A stretch of DNA of 64,000 nt from Prorocentrum cordatum (GCA_963575745.1 CAUYUJ010012603.1:382286-446285); one strand, 5' to 3'; shown: positions 39,286 to 51,600, counted from the stretch's first letter. Numbers and translations are program-made. Notes: a model not told the origin generated them from the sequence alone.

Positions 39286-40009
39286 GGTCTGAATGAGACA
39301 AATACCACCACTGCTCGAGCTACGCTGGATGAGGATTGCAACCTTCGTATGCACCGATGCGGGATCATCATGGTGGTATGTGACGGCGGGCGCGGGGACC
39401 CCGTCTGATAAAACCTTACCAGGGGGGAACCGTGGGGAGGGGGGCCTTCACGGTCGCTGCGTTTCTCTGGAATGATTCTCGGGTTACGGCCTCGACCACA
39501 TACCATATCATATGTGGCACTTGTTGGCTTTAACATGGCAGCACGTTCAGAGTAAACTGTATACTGTAAAGTGCGCCGACGGTGTAAACAAAACGGTTGT
39601 GGCCTCGAAGGGGATGGCTTTTCATCATGTGTCCGACAAGAGCTCCAGACCTGCATCGCACTCTTGATGGGAAGCTTCACCCCTACAGATACTCTCAGAA
39701 AGTTGGACAACATGAGCGATCGAAACAAGTGGCCTCTCGGAGCGATCGGACACGACAGTTGGGCCGACTCCAGAAATTCTGACTCAAACGATGTCGGCGT
39801 ACAACGTTTTATCGGCTGCACGAAAAAGCGGCTCGAGGCAAGAGTGACCCTTGGTACGCGGCTTCACGGCGGCCGCGGGGGGGGGGCCAATCCACGCAAT
39901 CCAAGGGCGCTAGCCGCTACTGCAGGGACCCCTGTGGGCCCGCACCAGAAGACAGTCCTGCAAAGGGTCACTCTTACGCGTGGCCGAATCTGCTTCCGCC
40001 GACCGTCGC
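39286..40009. other. No gene recognised
   Basis: Ordinary-complexity DNA; no supported frame or repeat. Confidence 0.4.
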
Positions 40010-40375
40010 AACTGTCGGAGGTTGGGAGCAGAGATCGCGGGAGGAACGGGGAGACCCCCACTGGGACATGGGCTTCGGCTTCGTGTTTGCGTCGCGCTTG
40101 CGAGGGAAGCGAAGCTGCGTGGGCGCGCGACACGAATGATGCCGCCGTGGCCAGGGGCCGTGAAGCCGTTTGGGTGGGCGCGCGGGTGCCCAAGGTGCCC
40201 CGTCGGAGGCGCGGGGGTGCCCCATGAGTGGCGCGGGGGTGCCCCGTCGGTGGCGGTGCCCCGACCGTGGCTCAGGGCGTCCCGCCGCGGTGCCCCGATG
40301 GCAGTTCGCGCAGTCATCGAGAAATCGATGGTGAGATCGAGATCGAAAATTCGCCGGCCCAACGGGCCAGAGGCG
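40010..40375. repeat. Composite dispersed repeat, copy 2
   Basis: Shares GGCTTCGTGTTTGCG, GTGGGCGCGCGAC, GTGCCCCGTCGG and CGATGGTGAGATCGAGATCG with 34275-34790. Confidence 0.6.
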
Positions 40376-40529
40376 TGCTAAGATCTCTGGTAACTACTTC
40401 ACAATATTTCTAGTTCGCGCGCGCGGGGCGGCCCCCATGGGGGGCCCCAGACGAAAGTGCCCCGGCTGATCCCCGGCCGGGTCCCGGGCTATCCCTAGGG
40501 GGGAGGTTATTCTCTTGCACAGGGTGTCT

Positions 40530-40582
40530 AGAGCTCCGACCACTTTATTTCGGCACCGCACCCCCCCTCCCATCATAATCAC

Positions 40583-40615
<33 letters not shown>

Positions 40616-42450
40616 CGTCATCATCATCATGCGCCCCCTCCGTCTCAGCGCCATCCCGCGGCTCCAGCGCCCGCCCAGTGCCCCCTCCGCCCCGACCACT
40701 TTATTTCGGCACCGCACCCCCCCCGCTCCGCCCCCTCCCCCGCGCCGTCTCAGCGCCCCCCCGCGGCTCCAGCGCCCGCCCAGTGCCCCCTCCGCCTCGA
40801 CCACTTTATTTCGGCACCGCACCCCCCCCCGCTCCGCCCCCTCCCCCGCGCCGTCTCAGCGCCCCCCCGCGGCTCCAGCGCCCGCCCAGTGCCTCCTCCG
40901 CCCCGACCACTTTATTTCGGCACCGCACCCCCCCTCCCCGCTCCGCCCCCTCCCCCGCGCCGTCCTCAGCGCCCCCGCGCGGCTCCAGCGCCCGCCCAGT
41001 GCCCCCTCCGCCACGACCACTTTATTTCGGCACCGCACCCCCCCTCCCCGCTCCGCCCCCTCCCCCGCGCCGTCTCAGCGCCCCCCGCGGCTCCAGCGCC
41101 CGCCCAGTGCCCCCTCCGCCCCGACCACTTTATTTCGGCACCGCACCCCCCCCCGCTCCGCCCCCTCCCCCGCGCCGTCTCAGCGCCCCCGCGGCTCCAG
41201 CGCCCGCCCAGTGCCCCCTCCGCCTCGACCACTTTATTTCGGCACCGCACCCCCCCCCGCTCCGCCCCCTCCCCCGCGCCGTCTCAGCGCCCCCCCGCGG
41301 CTCCAGCGCCCGCCCAGTGTCTCCTCCGCCCCGACCACTTCATTTCGGCACCGCACCCCCCCTCCCCGCTCCGCCCCCTCCCCCGCGCCGTCTCAGCGAC
41401 CCCGCGCGGCTCCAGGCGCTTCCGCCCAGCGCCCCCTCCGCCCCGGAACCAGTTATTTTCGGGCACCCGCACCCCCCACCCTCCGCTCCCTTCCACCCGC
41501 CGCGTCTTTTTAATTTTTCGCGGGCGTCGTCGCCGGCTCCTCCAGCGCCCCGCCCGCGGCCTATAGCCGGCCCACCGCCCTATTTCGGCACCGCACCCCC
41601 CCTCCCCGCTCCGCGCCCTCCCCCGCGCCGTCTCAGCGCCCCCCCGCGGCTCTAGCGCCCGCCCAGTGCCCCCTCCGCCCCGACCGCTTTATTTCGGCAC
41701 CGCACCCCCCCCCCGCTCCGCCCCCTCCCCCGCGCCGTCTCAGCGCCCCCCCCCGCGGCTCCAGCGCCCGCCCAGTGCCCCCTCCGCCCCGACCACTTTA
41801 TTTCGGCACCGCGCCCCCCCTCCCCGCTCCGCCCCCTCCCCCGCGCCGTCTCAGCGCCCCCCCGCGGCTCCAGCGCCCGCCCAGTGCCCCCTCCGCCCCG
41901 ACCACTTTATTTCGGCACCGCACCCCCCCCCGCTCCGCCCCCTCCCCCGCGCCGTCTCAGCGCCCCCCCGCGGCTCCAGCGCCCGCCCAGCGCCCCCTCC
42001 GCCTCGACCACTTTATTTCGGCACCGCACACCCCCCCGCTCCGCCCCCTCCCCCGCGCCGTCTCAGCGCCCCCCCGCGGCTCCAGCGCCCGCCCAGTGCC
42101 TCCTCCGCCCCGACCACTTTATTTCGGCACCGCACCCCCCCTCCCCGTTCCGCCCCCTCCCCCGCGCCGTCTCAGCGCCCCCGCGCGGCTCCAGCGCCCG
42201 CCCAGTGCCCCCTCCGCCCCGACCACTTTATTTCGGCACCCACCCCCCCCCCCGCTCCGCCGCCTCCCCCGCACCGTCTGAGCGCTCCCCCGCGGCTCGA
42301 GCGCCCGCCCAGTGCCCCCTCCGCCCCGACACCCCCCCCCATCCTCCGCCCCCTCCCCCACACGTCTCAGCGCTGCCCACGGCTCCAGCGCTCGCCCAGC
42401 GCCCCCTCCGCCCCGCCCACTTTATTTCGGCACCGCAGCCCCTCCCTGCT
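40530..42450. repeat. ~106-bp satellite, about 17 units
   Basis: Each unit has CGACCACTTTATTTCGGCAC, CGCACCCCCC, CTCCGCCCCCTCCCCCGCGC, CGTCTCAGCGCCCCC, GCGGCTCCAGCGCCCGCCCA. Units near 41440-41560 are degenerate. Continuous Pro/Ser frames of 330-470 codons are artefacts of a unit length near a multiple of three. Confidence 0.95.
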
Positions 42451-43084
42451 CCGCCCCTTCCCGGACACCGTCTCAGTGCCCCCACGGTTCCAGCGCCCGT
42501 CCAGTGCCCCGCGGCCCCAGTGCCCGGCCAATGTCTTTCCTGCCCCGGTGCGCCCCTTTCGCCCCTTCCCCCCAGTGTTCCCCGCGGCCTCAGCGGGGCC
42601 TTCTCCGTGCGGTTTCCTTCCGCCCCGCCCATCTTCTTTCCGCCCTCGCGAAGTAACACACGAGCGCCACAAAACGCTTAGGACATCGGGGATCCGGGTC
42701 ATTACGAAATTGCAATTCTGGTTGCAGCAGCAACAAGAAACTGGGGATCCGGGATTCGCCCTCTGGAGCCCCTCTTGCGGCCTTGTTTTGTTCACTCCTT
42801 CTGCGATGTCTGGCATCCTCTCCCCCCCCCTCCTCCTCCACATCCTCCTCCTCCCCCTTCCTTTTTGCGCAAGAGCCATGGCACACGTGCCACTTGTTTT
42901 TCGCCACCTCTCACGAGGATCGTGGCCTCCGTGGGGGGGGGGCTGCAATCGACTACCCCCCCTCCCGCCCCAAGGGGACGCTCCCAAGAAGCCCCGAAGA
43001 AGCCCCCAAGACGGCCCCAAGAGGCCCCAAATAGCGCTCCAGGGCCGGCGGAATGAGCGAAACGATTAAATAAAGCTGATGGCG

Positions 43085-43440
43085 AAGTCGATCACAACAT
43101 ATCTTCGGTTGGAGGTGCCCCGCCGTGGTTGACGGTGCCCCATCGTGGTGTCCCGAAGGTGTCTCGTGAGATCTTTTGCGAGGTCGATAATGAGATCACA
43201 TGTCGTATCGATATGGGGATCGATCGTGGGACCGATGGTGCGACCAGAGCGATGATGAGATCGATGGTGAAATCGATGTTGAAATTCGTTGCGAGGACGA
43301 TAGTGAGATCTGGAGTGAGCTCGACAGTGGGAGATTGTCCCGCTGGTATCCCGAACGTAGTGAACGTCACACGCTGCGAGATCGTTAGTGAGATCTGTTG
43401 AGGGATCGACAATGAGATCGAACGTGACATGCATGGTGAG
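43085..43440. repeat. GATC-rich minisatellite, copy 2
   Basis: GTGAGATCGATGGTGAAATC-type repeats. AGATTGTCCCGCTGGTATCC aligns with 36928-36950. Confidence 0.75.
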
Positions 43441-44014
43441 ACACAATGTGCGTCCACATCGCACTATGCGAAGGTCCGTGGATCGCGAGCTGGGAGTGCT
43501 CCCAGTTCCGCTCCCAACTAGAAGTGTGAAAGAGAGAAGACATGGCGGCAATTGCATGAATAGAGCAGCGGTCCTTTTCCTTTACCAATATACTACCGTG
43601 CGCGCACTGTGAGCTAGAATGGCGGCGGCTGCGCGCCCGTACTCCTAGTCAATGAGGGGGAGGGAGCAGGAGGGAGGAGTCGTCGTCGTCGCACCCATTC
43701 GAGCTCAAGTTCGTCTGCTGGCAACTGACCGCTGCTACGCTCTGGGCCACGGCTGTTTCGCCCGATCTCTGAAAGGGGGACTCACGTTTCCGAGCCAGCC
43801 CAAGACGCGCAAGATTACTTCTGAGCGGGGGCGGAAACGGTGGCCTGGCGCCCAGCCCCTGGCTGGCACGCCCCACGCGGGGCGGGCATTCTTTTCAGTG
43901 GGCTAGGCAGGTCTACCGTCGACCACAGCAGAGTGGGCGCACACGCAACTCCCACCCTACGGCAGTACAACGGCAGTCCCCCTTGCCCGTCTCTACCGAA
44001 AGCGCAACTGTCCA
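43441..44014. other. No gene recognised
   Basis: Normal-complexity sequence between a minisatellite and the 3' end of a LINE relic. Confidence 0.4.
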
Positions 44015-46760
44015 TTAGCCTAGCTTCACCTGGCGCACGAGCTTACCCCTGGGAGCACGGCCTGCTTTGTTGTTAAAGCCTGCGGCGCGGAAGATTCGAT
44101 ACAGAGCCTGCTCTACTGCGATCACTTTCCCGTGTCCGAGCTGGGCGAACTCGAGCGGACTCCGAATGACTCGAACCTCTGCCCTGCGCTTGTCTCCCTC
44201 TTCCGCGCCCTTGTCCTCTAGAACCTTCCACTGACTCTCCTGCTCCTCGTAAGCGTTGGGCCCTGCCTGGCTGGGGTCTGGCAGCGTGATATAGCCCAGG
44301 ACCTTGACCGTAATCCTCGAGATGCTGCTGTCTGCCGTCGAGCTGGTTCCGCACTCCTTGATCCACGTGCTGGCCTGCTCCTGATCTCCATTCATCATCA
44401 TCAACAGAAGCCTCCGAGGGATGTCTACCAACTCCTTCACCGAGTCCTGGGCCTTGCCTGGCTTGTCGAGCCAACTGTTGAAAGCGCTGAGAAGTGCGGC
44501 AAAATTCTGCAATTCGGGCGGACCGAGCCCGTGTGTATTGTTCTTGCCCTCGACCTTCTTCTGGTACTCCTGGTAGGTCTGCTTCAGCGTGTCCACGAAC
44601 AGGTCGTCGCTCGGCCCGTGCACCACCAGGCCCGCTCCGAACTCCAGCGCGCGCACCCGCGATTCCAGCTGTCGAAGCAGGCGAGCGTTCACGTGGGAGT
44701 CCTCGACGCCCTTGCCCGAGCCCGTGCGCGCCTTGTTGCTGTCTCCCTCTGCGTTGGCCTCCGTTGCGACCCGCTTGAGAGCGCTCGGCATGAGCCACTG
44801 GACCTCCATGGAGCAACTCGAGATCTTCCAACAAGCCAGGCAGCTCGAAATCCAAACAATGATCCGCCAGGTGCTCCTGCAGATGCTCGGACAAAATGTG
44901 TCTACGGAGCTCATCATTGTCGGCCCCTTCGAAGTCATCGCAGGCTGGGCAAGCGTAGGACGAGGGCTGAATGATCTGTCCGTCTGTGCGCCCTCGGTCT
45001 ACACAGCATAGGCCAGTGCTGAGGCCCTTGTGCATGTGTCTTTTTGCATAGTCAATCGAAGAGAAATTCGAGCCACAGATCACGCACTGACTGGATACAC
45101 AGCAGAGTCTCCCAAGAAGTTGCTTTCCGTGAGTGCCTCCCTTGGTTCTCAGATAGTGGGCCGCCGACTGCTTTTTTGTCATGAAGCGTTCAGTGCAGGG
45201 CTCTCCATCGGCTCGAAGGGCCTTGCATTGGTGGGGTCCTCCACTCTCGATCTCCTCCTGCCTCCTCTCGTGCTGTGCGATGTTGAGGAAATAGTGCGAC
45301 ACGACCCCTTCCCACATCCAATTGAACGAACTCCTCCGTCCCCTCGAATAATATCCCCTCCAACCCATAGATCTCCATCAACCTCGCCCCGTCATCGAAG
45401 AGTTCGATCGCTCGTATGTCGTCGCAGAACTGTTCGCACCACGGGTTCGCCTTCGCGTCGTTGCTCAGATACTTTTCGAGCTCGGTCAAACCCTCGCCCC
45501 GAGAGCACCCGAAAACGACCGCAAGAAATTGAGCACACCGTGGGGCCTCACGTAGACAAGCTTGGAGCCATCGGAGCCTTCGAACTCTCATTTCCACATG
45601 TGGGGCTGCGAGGCGCACTTTTGCAAGGGCCTGTAGGTTGGTGAGGGTGCGAACGGAGCCGTCCTCCTGCCACCGAGCTGTACCTCGCAGCAGGATCCGA
45701 GCACGCATAGCAAGAAAGCGAAGAATGGGGTTGCCAATCGTGCGGACGCATGGGGCCCGCTCGAGCACACAGGACCTCCGCTCCACTGTAACACGCATTG
45801 GCCACGTACCCTTTGAGCATGTTGATCTTCCAACCAAGAGACACTGCACTCTGCCAAAACTTAGAGAGATTATACCAGGCAGTGCGCCCAGCATGTAGTC
45901 TGTACTCTATCTCACACAATGCAAACCTCGAATGAATGCGCGGGCCCAAATATCGTGCACACACTGTCGTACGCCCAGCAAGCTCCTGATCTCTGAGAAA
46001 CTTAGCTTCCATGAAAGCTGCATTGGCGCCTGTGAAAAAAAAAAAAAAAAAAAAAAATCTCCTGCTTGCTCACATTCTGAATCATCTGGATCTCGGCGAG
46101 CCTCTCAGTGATGACTTCGTTTTGAGAGACTCCCTCCGCCATGATACTAGCTGCGTTGTTGGTGACATCGAAATTGTCGGCTACGTCGTCCACATACACA
46201 GTGAAAGAAGCTTGAATCCACTGAGCCGACCATGGGCACTTGAAACTGGCAGCTCGGTAGTTAGAAATACTATTCGAACCCATTCCCATTTGTCTAGCAT
46301 AAGCACCCACAAAAAGTCTGACCATGGCGGGATCTCCTGGCATGCATCCCTGCTGCAACCAAAGAATGTCGTTCTCAGCACCAGGTAGTCGAAAGCATGC
46401 AAGAGTGACTCCCCGAAGGTGATTCGGTCGAAACAGCTTCCTGTTGAACCAGACACTGAGCCCGCAAGATCTGTTCGTTAAAGCTCCTGAGCTCCAGCCC
46501 TCCGAGAAACCCCAGAACGACGAACAATACCTGAGGTCCTTGGAATTCTGCTGCTTCTCCTGCGTTCCTATCAGCGATACCACGGACACGTTGTGGAGTT
46601 CATCCAGGATGTCCTGAGTGCGGGAGTGGGTGGCGCTGTGGGGGTTGTAGGCGACGAAACTGACCTGCCCGAGACGCGCCGCTGAGTCCGCCGCCATGGC
46701 GAGCAGACTGAGGGTTCCGCACACATGTCCTGAATTCTGAAGTGGCCAGCAGTCTTCTGA
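44015..46760 (-). pseudogene. Decayed LINE retroposon with internal deletion
   Basis: Reading downward on the minus strand. 46730-46440 is the start of an endonuclease-type domain (GQVSFVAYNPHSATHSRTQD, VVSLIGTQEKQQN). 46430-46055 jumps to reverse transcriptase (LQQGCMPGDPAMVRLFV; ASFTVYVDDVADNFDV, with the YVDD catalytic box). 46012-45550 continues FLRDQELAGRTTVCARYLGP, EYRLHAGRTAWYNLSKFWQS. 45894-45400 has VRRLRWLQACLREAPRCAQF and ANPWCEQFCDDIRAIELFDD. 45368-44800 has a zinc-finger region (CKALRADGEPCTERFM, CVICGSNFSSIDYAKRHMH, CPACDDFEGADNDELRRHIL). 44870-44015 is a long tail (LLRQLESRVRALEFGAGLVV, QTYQEYQKKVEGKNNTHGLG). Most of the endonuclease and early RT is missing, frames change at least four times, and a poly-A/T tract interrupts at 46033-46053. 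It is not active. Confidence 0.75.
46033..46056. repeat. Poly-A tract inside the LINE relic
   Basis: About 23 A on the plus strand, hence T in the LINE sense. It separates the YVDD block from the following frame and is not the LINE's own tail. Confidence 0.9.
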
Positions 46761-46779
46761 GACCTCGGATTGCCACTTA

Positions 46780-47400
46780 GGAGGGAGGAGGACGAAGAGG
46801 AGCAGGAGAGAGGAGGAGGGAGGATGAGGAGGAGGGACAAAAAGAAGGGGGAGGAGGCAGGAGGAGGAGAAGGACAAGGAGGAGGAGGAGGAGGAGGAGG
46901 AGGAGGAGGAGGAGGAGGGACCAGGAGGGAGAAAGGAGGCAGGAGGAGGAGGAGGAGGACCAGGAGGGAGAAGGAGGCAGGAGGAGGGGGAGGACCAGGA
47001 GGAGGAGGAGGCAGGAGGAGGAGGAGGCAGGAGGAGGATGGATGAGGAGGACGAGGAGGGAGGAAGACGAGGCAGCAGGAGGAGGCAGCAGCCAGGAGGA
47101 AGAGGATGACCCCCCAAGGGCGGGAGCGCTGGAGACACCCGCTGCGCCCTCCGCAGGGCCCCATTGAGAGCCACCGCCATGGGTCGGAGTTCGGCCGGCG
47201 CGGCGCCCTGCCTGGCCTCGCCCGCGCGTACTGGTGCTGCGCGGCGGGGTCGCGGCGGGGAGGAGCGCGAGGAGGAGGACGAGGAGGAGGAGAGGAGGAG
47301 ACAGGAGGAGGAGGAGGAAGAGACAGGAGGAGGAGGAGGAGGAGGAGGAGGAGGAGGAGGCAGGAGGAGGAGAAGGAGGAAGAGGAAGAGTAAGAGGAGG
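46780..47400. repeat. GGA/GAG purine tracts
   Basis: Two long GAGGAGG runs (46790-47060, 47260-47400) flank a mixed-complexity GC-rich patch at 47105-47255. No exon was supported in the patch. Confidence 0.85.
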
Positions 47401-47814
47401 AGGAGGACCGACGGACACCTGGGGGCATCTAGTCGCTGCGAGCTGGCACAGGATTGCCCCAGGACCGACCTGACGGCCGCGACTTCTGGGCCTCCTGCCC
47501 GCCCACAGCCCACGGAGCTTCAAAGCCCCAGGCTTCGAGAGGAGAGGAGGAGGAAGAAGAAGAGGAGGAGGATTGGGCGCTCACAAAGGGCAGGAAGAGG
47601 AAAGCCTCGGTACCTCTCCCCCTTGGGGGACTCTTGCTTCGTTTGCTTTCTTCCGGCATCCTGGTTCGATCACTCGCACCTCCAGAGGCGGTCGCCCATG
47701 GGGGGGGGGGATGGCGGCGTCCGACAAGGGAGGGCGATGCTGACAGTCAGTGACAGTGCCAGTTGGAGGAGGCTCGTCACCATCCGATCATAGCCCACGC
47801 AGCGTCACAGGGAG

Positions 47815-47900
47815 AAGGAGGTGGCGGAGGAGGTGGAGAGGAGGGAGGAAGGAAATATGAAGCGATGTAGGGAGGACGGGGGAGGGAGGACGCGGAGGAG

Positions 47901-47941
<41 letters not shown>

Positions 47942-48025
47942 GGAGGAGGAGGAAGAGGAGGGGAGGGAGAGAGGGAGGGAAGGAGGGAGGGAGAAGGGAG
48001 GAGGGAGGGAAAGAGAGTGCGGAGG
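47815..48025. repeat. GGAGGAAGAGG purine tract
   Basis: Imperfect GAG repeats. Lys/Arg and Pro/Leu frames are artefacts. Confidence 0.9.
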
Positions 48026-48029
48026 CGGA

Positions 48030-48945
48030 GGGGGCGCGAAGAGGCTCTCGTCCTCTTCATCGTAAGCCTCAGACGTGAGGTAAGCGCGAGGCCAACGCTG
48101 GCCACGCGGAATAAGACCTCGTCAATCGGGAGAAGGGAGGTGGCAGTTAACCTCAACACCCCACACCCTTCTCATCGGGGTGCTTCCCCCCATGAGACAA
48201 GTCCCCCAATTCCCCCTCCCAGCGATGGCCCGAGGCTTGCACGCACAACCCAAGCCTTTGACATGGGCCCCCCGAGCTGTCACATGTACAGCTCCGGCGA
48301 GCGACATAATTGAGTTATAAACACAGTAGAGAGCAAGTACATGGTGGCCAAACCTCTTGGAGAATCAGCAAGTCCCAACAGGACCAACCGGCACAGCCAG
48401 AGAAGGTGGGACAATCGTCTGCAAGAGATCCTCTCAAGCAAACTCTGCATCTCCAAACACCAGTCATCTGTTCCCACTGGTGCTTGGGGTGGGAAGCAGC
48501 AGCACTGGCAAGAGGCTCAGGAGGAGGAGGAGGATGGAAAACTGTGACTCTCTCTGTGCCTCGAAACTCGGGCTGTGGGAAGAGCGGAAGGAACTGGGCC
48601 CCCGCCAACAAGACCGCACGAGCAACCTTGACACGCCAATCGAGCAAATCAGCCTCCTGAGACGGCTATTCTGAGTGGAAGCCTGCTTCTTCTGTGGCCG
48701 CGAGGTCTGCGTAGAAATTCCAAAGACGACGGAATCACTCCTCCGAACTAATGGCAACATCGTTAGAGTCTTGACGGGCATCGACCTTCAGCAAAGATCT
48801 GCAAAGACCACACAAATGGCACCGAGCCTGCAAGACCTGCCCTGAGTACTGCCGATTGGCGCTCAGGACCTGCCATATTCTGATGCAAAACAGCATTGGC
48901 ACATTCAGAATAATGATACCAGAGAGCAGCCCAATCATAATATTT
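48030..48945. other. Unresolved sequence; possible remnant coding block
   Basis: Normal-complexity DNA. On the minus strand 48850-48680 reads CHLCGLCRSLLKVDARQDSN, stop, FRRLWNFYADLAATEEAG, with two stops. It could be an old retroposon tail, but no gene is called. Confidence 0.3.
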
Positions 48946-48949
48946 GTAG

Positions 48950-49335
48950 TGCCATAGGGCTAAGGGGCTGTAGGACTATAGGGGTTATAAGGCTATGCGG
49001 CTATAGGACTATAGGGCTATAGGGCTATATAACTATAAAGCTATAGGGCTATAGGGCTGTAAGGCTATGGGGCTATACGGCTATACGGCTATAGGACTAG
49101 AGGGCTATAGGGCTATTGGGCAATAGGGCTATAGAGTTAATAGGACTATAGGGCTGTGGGGCCATAGGGCTACGAGGTTATAAGGCTATAGGGCTACTTG
49201 GCTGCAGGGCTATAGAGCTATTAGGGCTATAGGGCTATAGGGCTATAGAGTTATAGAGCTATAGGGCTATAGGGCTATAGGGCTATAAGGCTATAAGGCT
49301 ATAAGGCTATAGGCTATAGGGCTATAGGGCTACGG
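48950..49335. repeat. CTATAGGG octamer array
   Basis: About 45 degenerate copies of GGCTATAGGG/CTATAGGG, each containing the palindrome CTATAG. It ends in GGGGCACCCGGGCAC repeats (49335-49415). Confidence 0.9.
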
Positions 49336-49430
49336 GGCACCCGGGCACAAATCGGCGGCGCACCTCACCCGGGCACCCGGGCACCTGGGCACCCGGGCGT
49401 GCCGCCGAAATCGGCGTCATACCTCACCTA
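49335..49430. repeat. ACCCGGGC repeat
   Basis: CACCCGGGCAC units, with CGGCG-C-CACCTCACC occurring twice. Confidence 0.8.
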
Positions 49431-49689
49431 ACCATATGAATCCGCTAGGCCCCCTTCAGAGGCAAGCTCTGATTGGGGAACCATGGTCGGGGGGCTCAGT
49501 GCCCAGACAGAACAGTTCAAGCAAGAGAACCAAAGTCGGAGACCTGAGGAGTCTGATGCCAGAGAGCCCCGAGAGTCCCGTTAAGGGTTCCCCGCCCTCC
49601 TAGACCATGCACACAGCCCACCCGCCCTGCTCAATTCCCTGATGGGGCCCGTAGCACAGGAACCGTCCAAAAATATGTATGCATCGCAC

Positions 49690-50490
49690 GCGTGCTTGGC
49701 CAAAGAGGCCCCCGACAAGCCCACAAGACGGCCCAATGGGGCCCCAAGACAGCCCAAGGGGCCCCAAAGACGGCCCCGAAATAGCCCCAAGGACCTCCAC
49801 GACAAGAGGCCAAGATGACGGCACCAAGACGGCCCCAGAGACCTCCAAGACAGCCATAAAGCGCCCAAAGAGGGACCCACGACTGCCCAGGGAGGGCCCA
49901 ACACGGCCTCTGAAGTCCAAGAGGCCCCTTAGACGCCCCCAAAAGGGCTCCAAGAGGACCTCCAGGATGCCAAACTCTGTAATGTTCCTTAGGTTGTTCG
50001 CACTTTTACCAAGACATGAAGCAAGGTCAACAAACCCGCGAAATTCTAGCATACAAGTGAGCGGAGGAGAAGGAACTACATTGTTTTCCTTTAGTCATGG
50101 CGACTGGTCATTGCGTTTAGCGTTCTCGCCTTTTCGGACTTCCGACGCTCCAAGATGGCACATAAAACCCTAAGATCGCCCCAAGATGGCCCCTAGAGGC
50201 CCTCAAGAGGCACGCAAGACGGCCCCAAAAGGGCCCTAGGATAGCCCGAGAGGCTCCTAAGACAGCACCAAGACGGCCCCAGAGACCTACAAGACGGCCC
50301 TAAGGCGGGACCCAAGACGGCTTCCGAAGGCCAAAAGGTCTCATAGAGGCCCCCGGAGGCCCCTAAGAGGTCTTCAAGAAGCCCCAGGAGAAACCCCCAG
50401 ATGCCCGTGGAGGCCCCCAAGAGGCTCTGGAAGAGCCCCCCCAGAAGGTATCAAGGAAGCCCACAGGAGGCCTCCAGAGGGCCTCAAGAG
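49690..50490. repeat. Degenerate ACGGCCCC/AAGAGGCCC minisatellite
   Basis: CAAGACGGCCCCA-type motifs dominate 49720-49960 and 50165-50490. 49965-50160 between them is of ordinary complexity. Confidence 0.55.
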
Positions 50491-50734
50491 GCCTCCTCTT
50501 CTTCCTTCTTCTCCTTCTCCTCCCTCTCCTCCTCCTTTCTCTTCCTCCCCCCTGTGTTACCCCAAGGGGGTCTACAACGGATGGGGCAACACATAACCCA
50601 ATAGCTTGACCAGGCTTCGGCCCCACGTCTGGCCGCATTGGCGTCTCCAAAATGCAGTGGGCGAAGGTGATTAGCCGCAGGCGTCTTAGATAACTTGCTG
50701 GGCTCACGCTAGCACGCTGGCTAACACGTCTTGT

Positions 50735-50820
50735 AGAGACCAATGAGAAGGGAACTTCGACAGAGGGTCGATTGCAGCATCGTTGATACGTCTTGGATTT
50801 ACAACGGCCCTCCTCCTTCA
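50735..50820 (+). repeat. Dispersed repeat pair (with 51640-51725)
   Basis: AGAGACCAATGAGAAGGGAA, TTGCAGCATCGTTGATAC and TCTTGGATTTAC parallel AGGGACCGAGGAACAGGGAA, TTGCAACATCGTTGGTGA and TCTTGGCTTTGC at 51640-51725. Confidence 0.65.
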
Positions 50821-50929
50821 TCTCCTGTATTTCTAAATGACTTCTCCCTGTCGCGAACCGAGGCAAGCCGGCAGGGCGGGCCGGGCGTTTCGCCTGAGAC
50901 TTTGTCACGACTGTTGATCCTGAAGCTTA

Positions 50930-51375
50930 GAATTTGCAAGATATTCACGGACAGAGGTCGGGCCGTTTTCAACATGTGCAGTTTGCAAGAATCTACCGAA
51001 TGGAGGGCGGGCCGCTTTCAAAATGTGGCTCTCACGCACATTCGTCTGACAAGTCTGCAGGAGTTTCACGGATGGAAGGCGGGGGTTCCAAAATGTGTCT
51101 CTCGCCTCAGCGCCGCATACACTCGTTTGAATAGTTTGCAAGAGCTTCACAGATGGAGGGCGGGTCGCTTTCAAAATGTGCCTCTCGCCTTAGCGCCGCG
51201 CACATTCGTTCTGTACCTGCAGAGGTCTCACGGATGAAGGCGGGTTTCAAAATGTGGCTCTCGCCTCAGCGCCGTGCATATTCGTCCTAAAAAGCTTGCA
51301 AGTCTCACGGATGGAAGGCGGCACCTTTTCAAAATGTGGCTCTTGCTTTAGCGCCGCGCAGAATCGTATTCAGAA
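50930..51375. repeat. ~85-bp satellite, about 5-6 units
   Basis: Each unit has TTTGCAAGA-TTCACGGATG, GAGGGCGGG, TTTCAAAATGTGGCTCTCGC, CTCAGCGCCGCGCACATTCG. Unit lengths vary. Confidence 0.8.
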
Positions 51376-51414
51376 TTTACAACAGCTCTGAGCATAGTCA
51401 TATGGCTGATGTTG

Positions 51415-51600
51415 CAGACATGGTGTTTGGCACGATGTAGGATTGTCATGGCGAGACGGTTAATTTGATTCGTGGTGTTGACGTCCCAAGAAATGCGTTC
51501 TGGCACGATTCAAGGCTGTCAGGACGCAACAGAAACTTGATTCGGAGCGTTGAAGTCACAATAACGGTCTTCTGGCACGGTTCAGAATTTTCAGACGGTC
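51415..51600. repeat. ~65-bp tandem repeat, 3 units
   Basis: GGCACGAT(T)...GTCATGGCGAGACGG...TTGATTCG...GTTGA-GTC recurs with TTCTGGCACGATTCAAGGCT and TTCTGGCACGGTTCAGAATT. Confidence 0.7.

Noticed and set aside
40515-43069. Long Pro/Ser-rich frames (up to 467 codons)
   Set aside because: They are translations of a 106-bp satellite whose unit is close to a multiple of three; all three frames stay open.
46002-47513. A 503-codon minus-strand frame as a single intact gene
   Set aside because: The first 250 codons are CTC-repeat translation; only the LINE part after 46760 is meaningful.
48950-49335. A true telomere
   Set aside because: The unit is CTATAGGG, not TTTAGGG, and the array is internal and degenerate.
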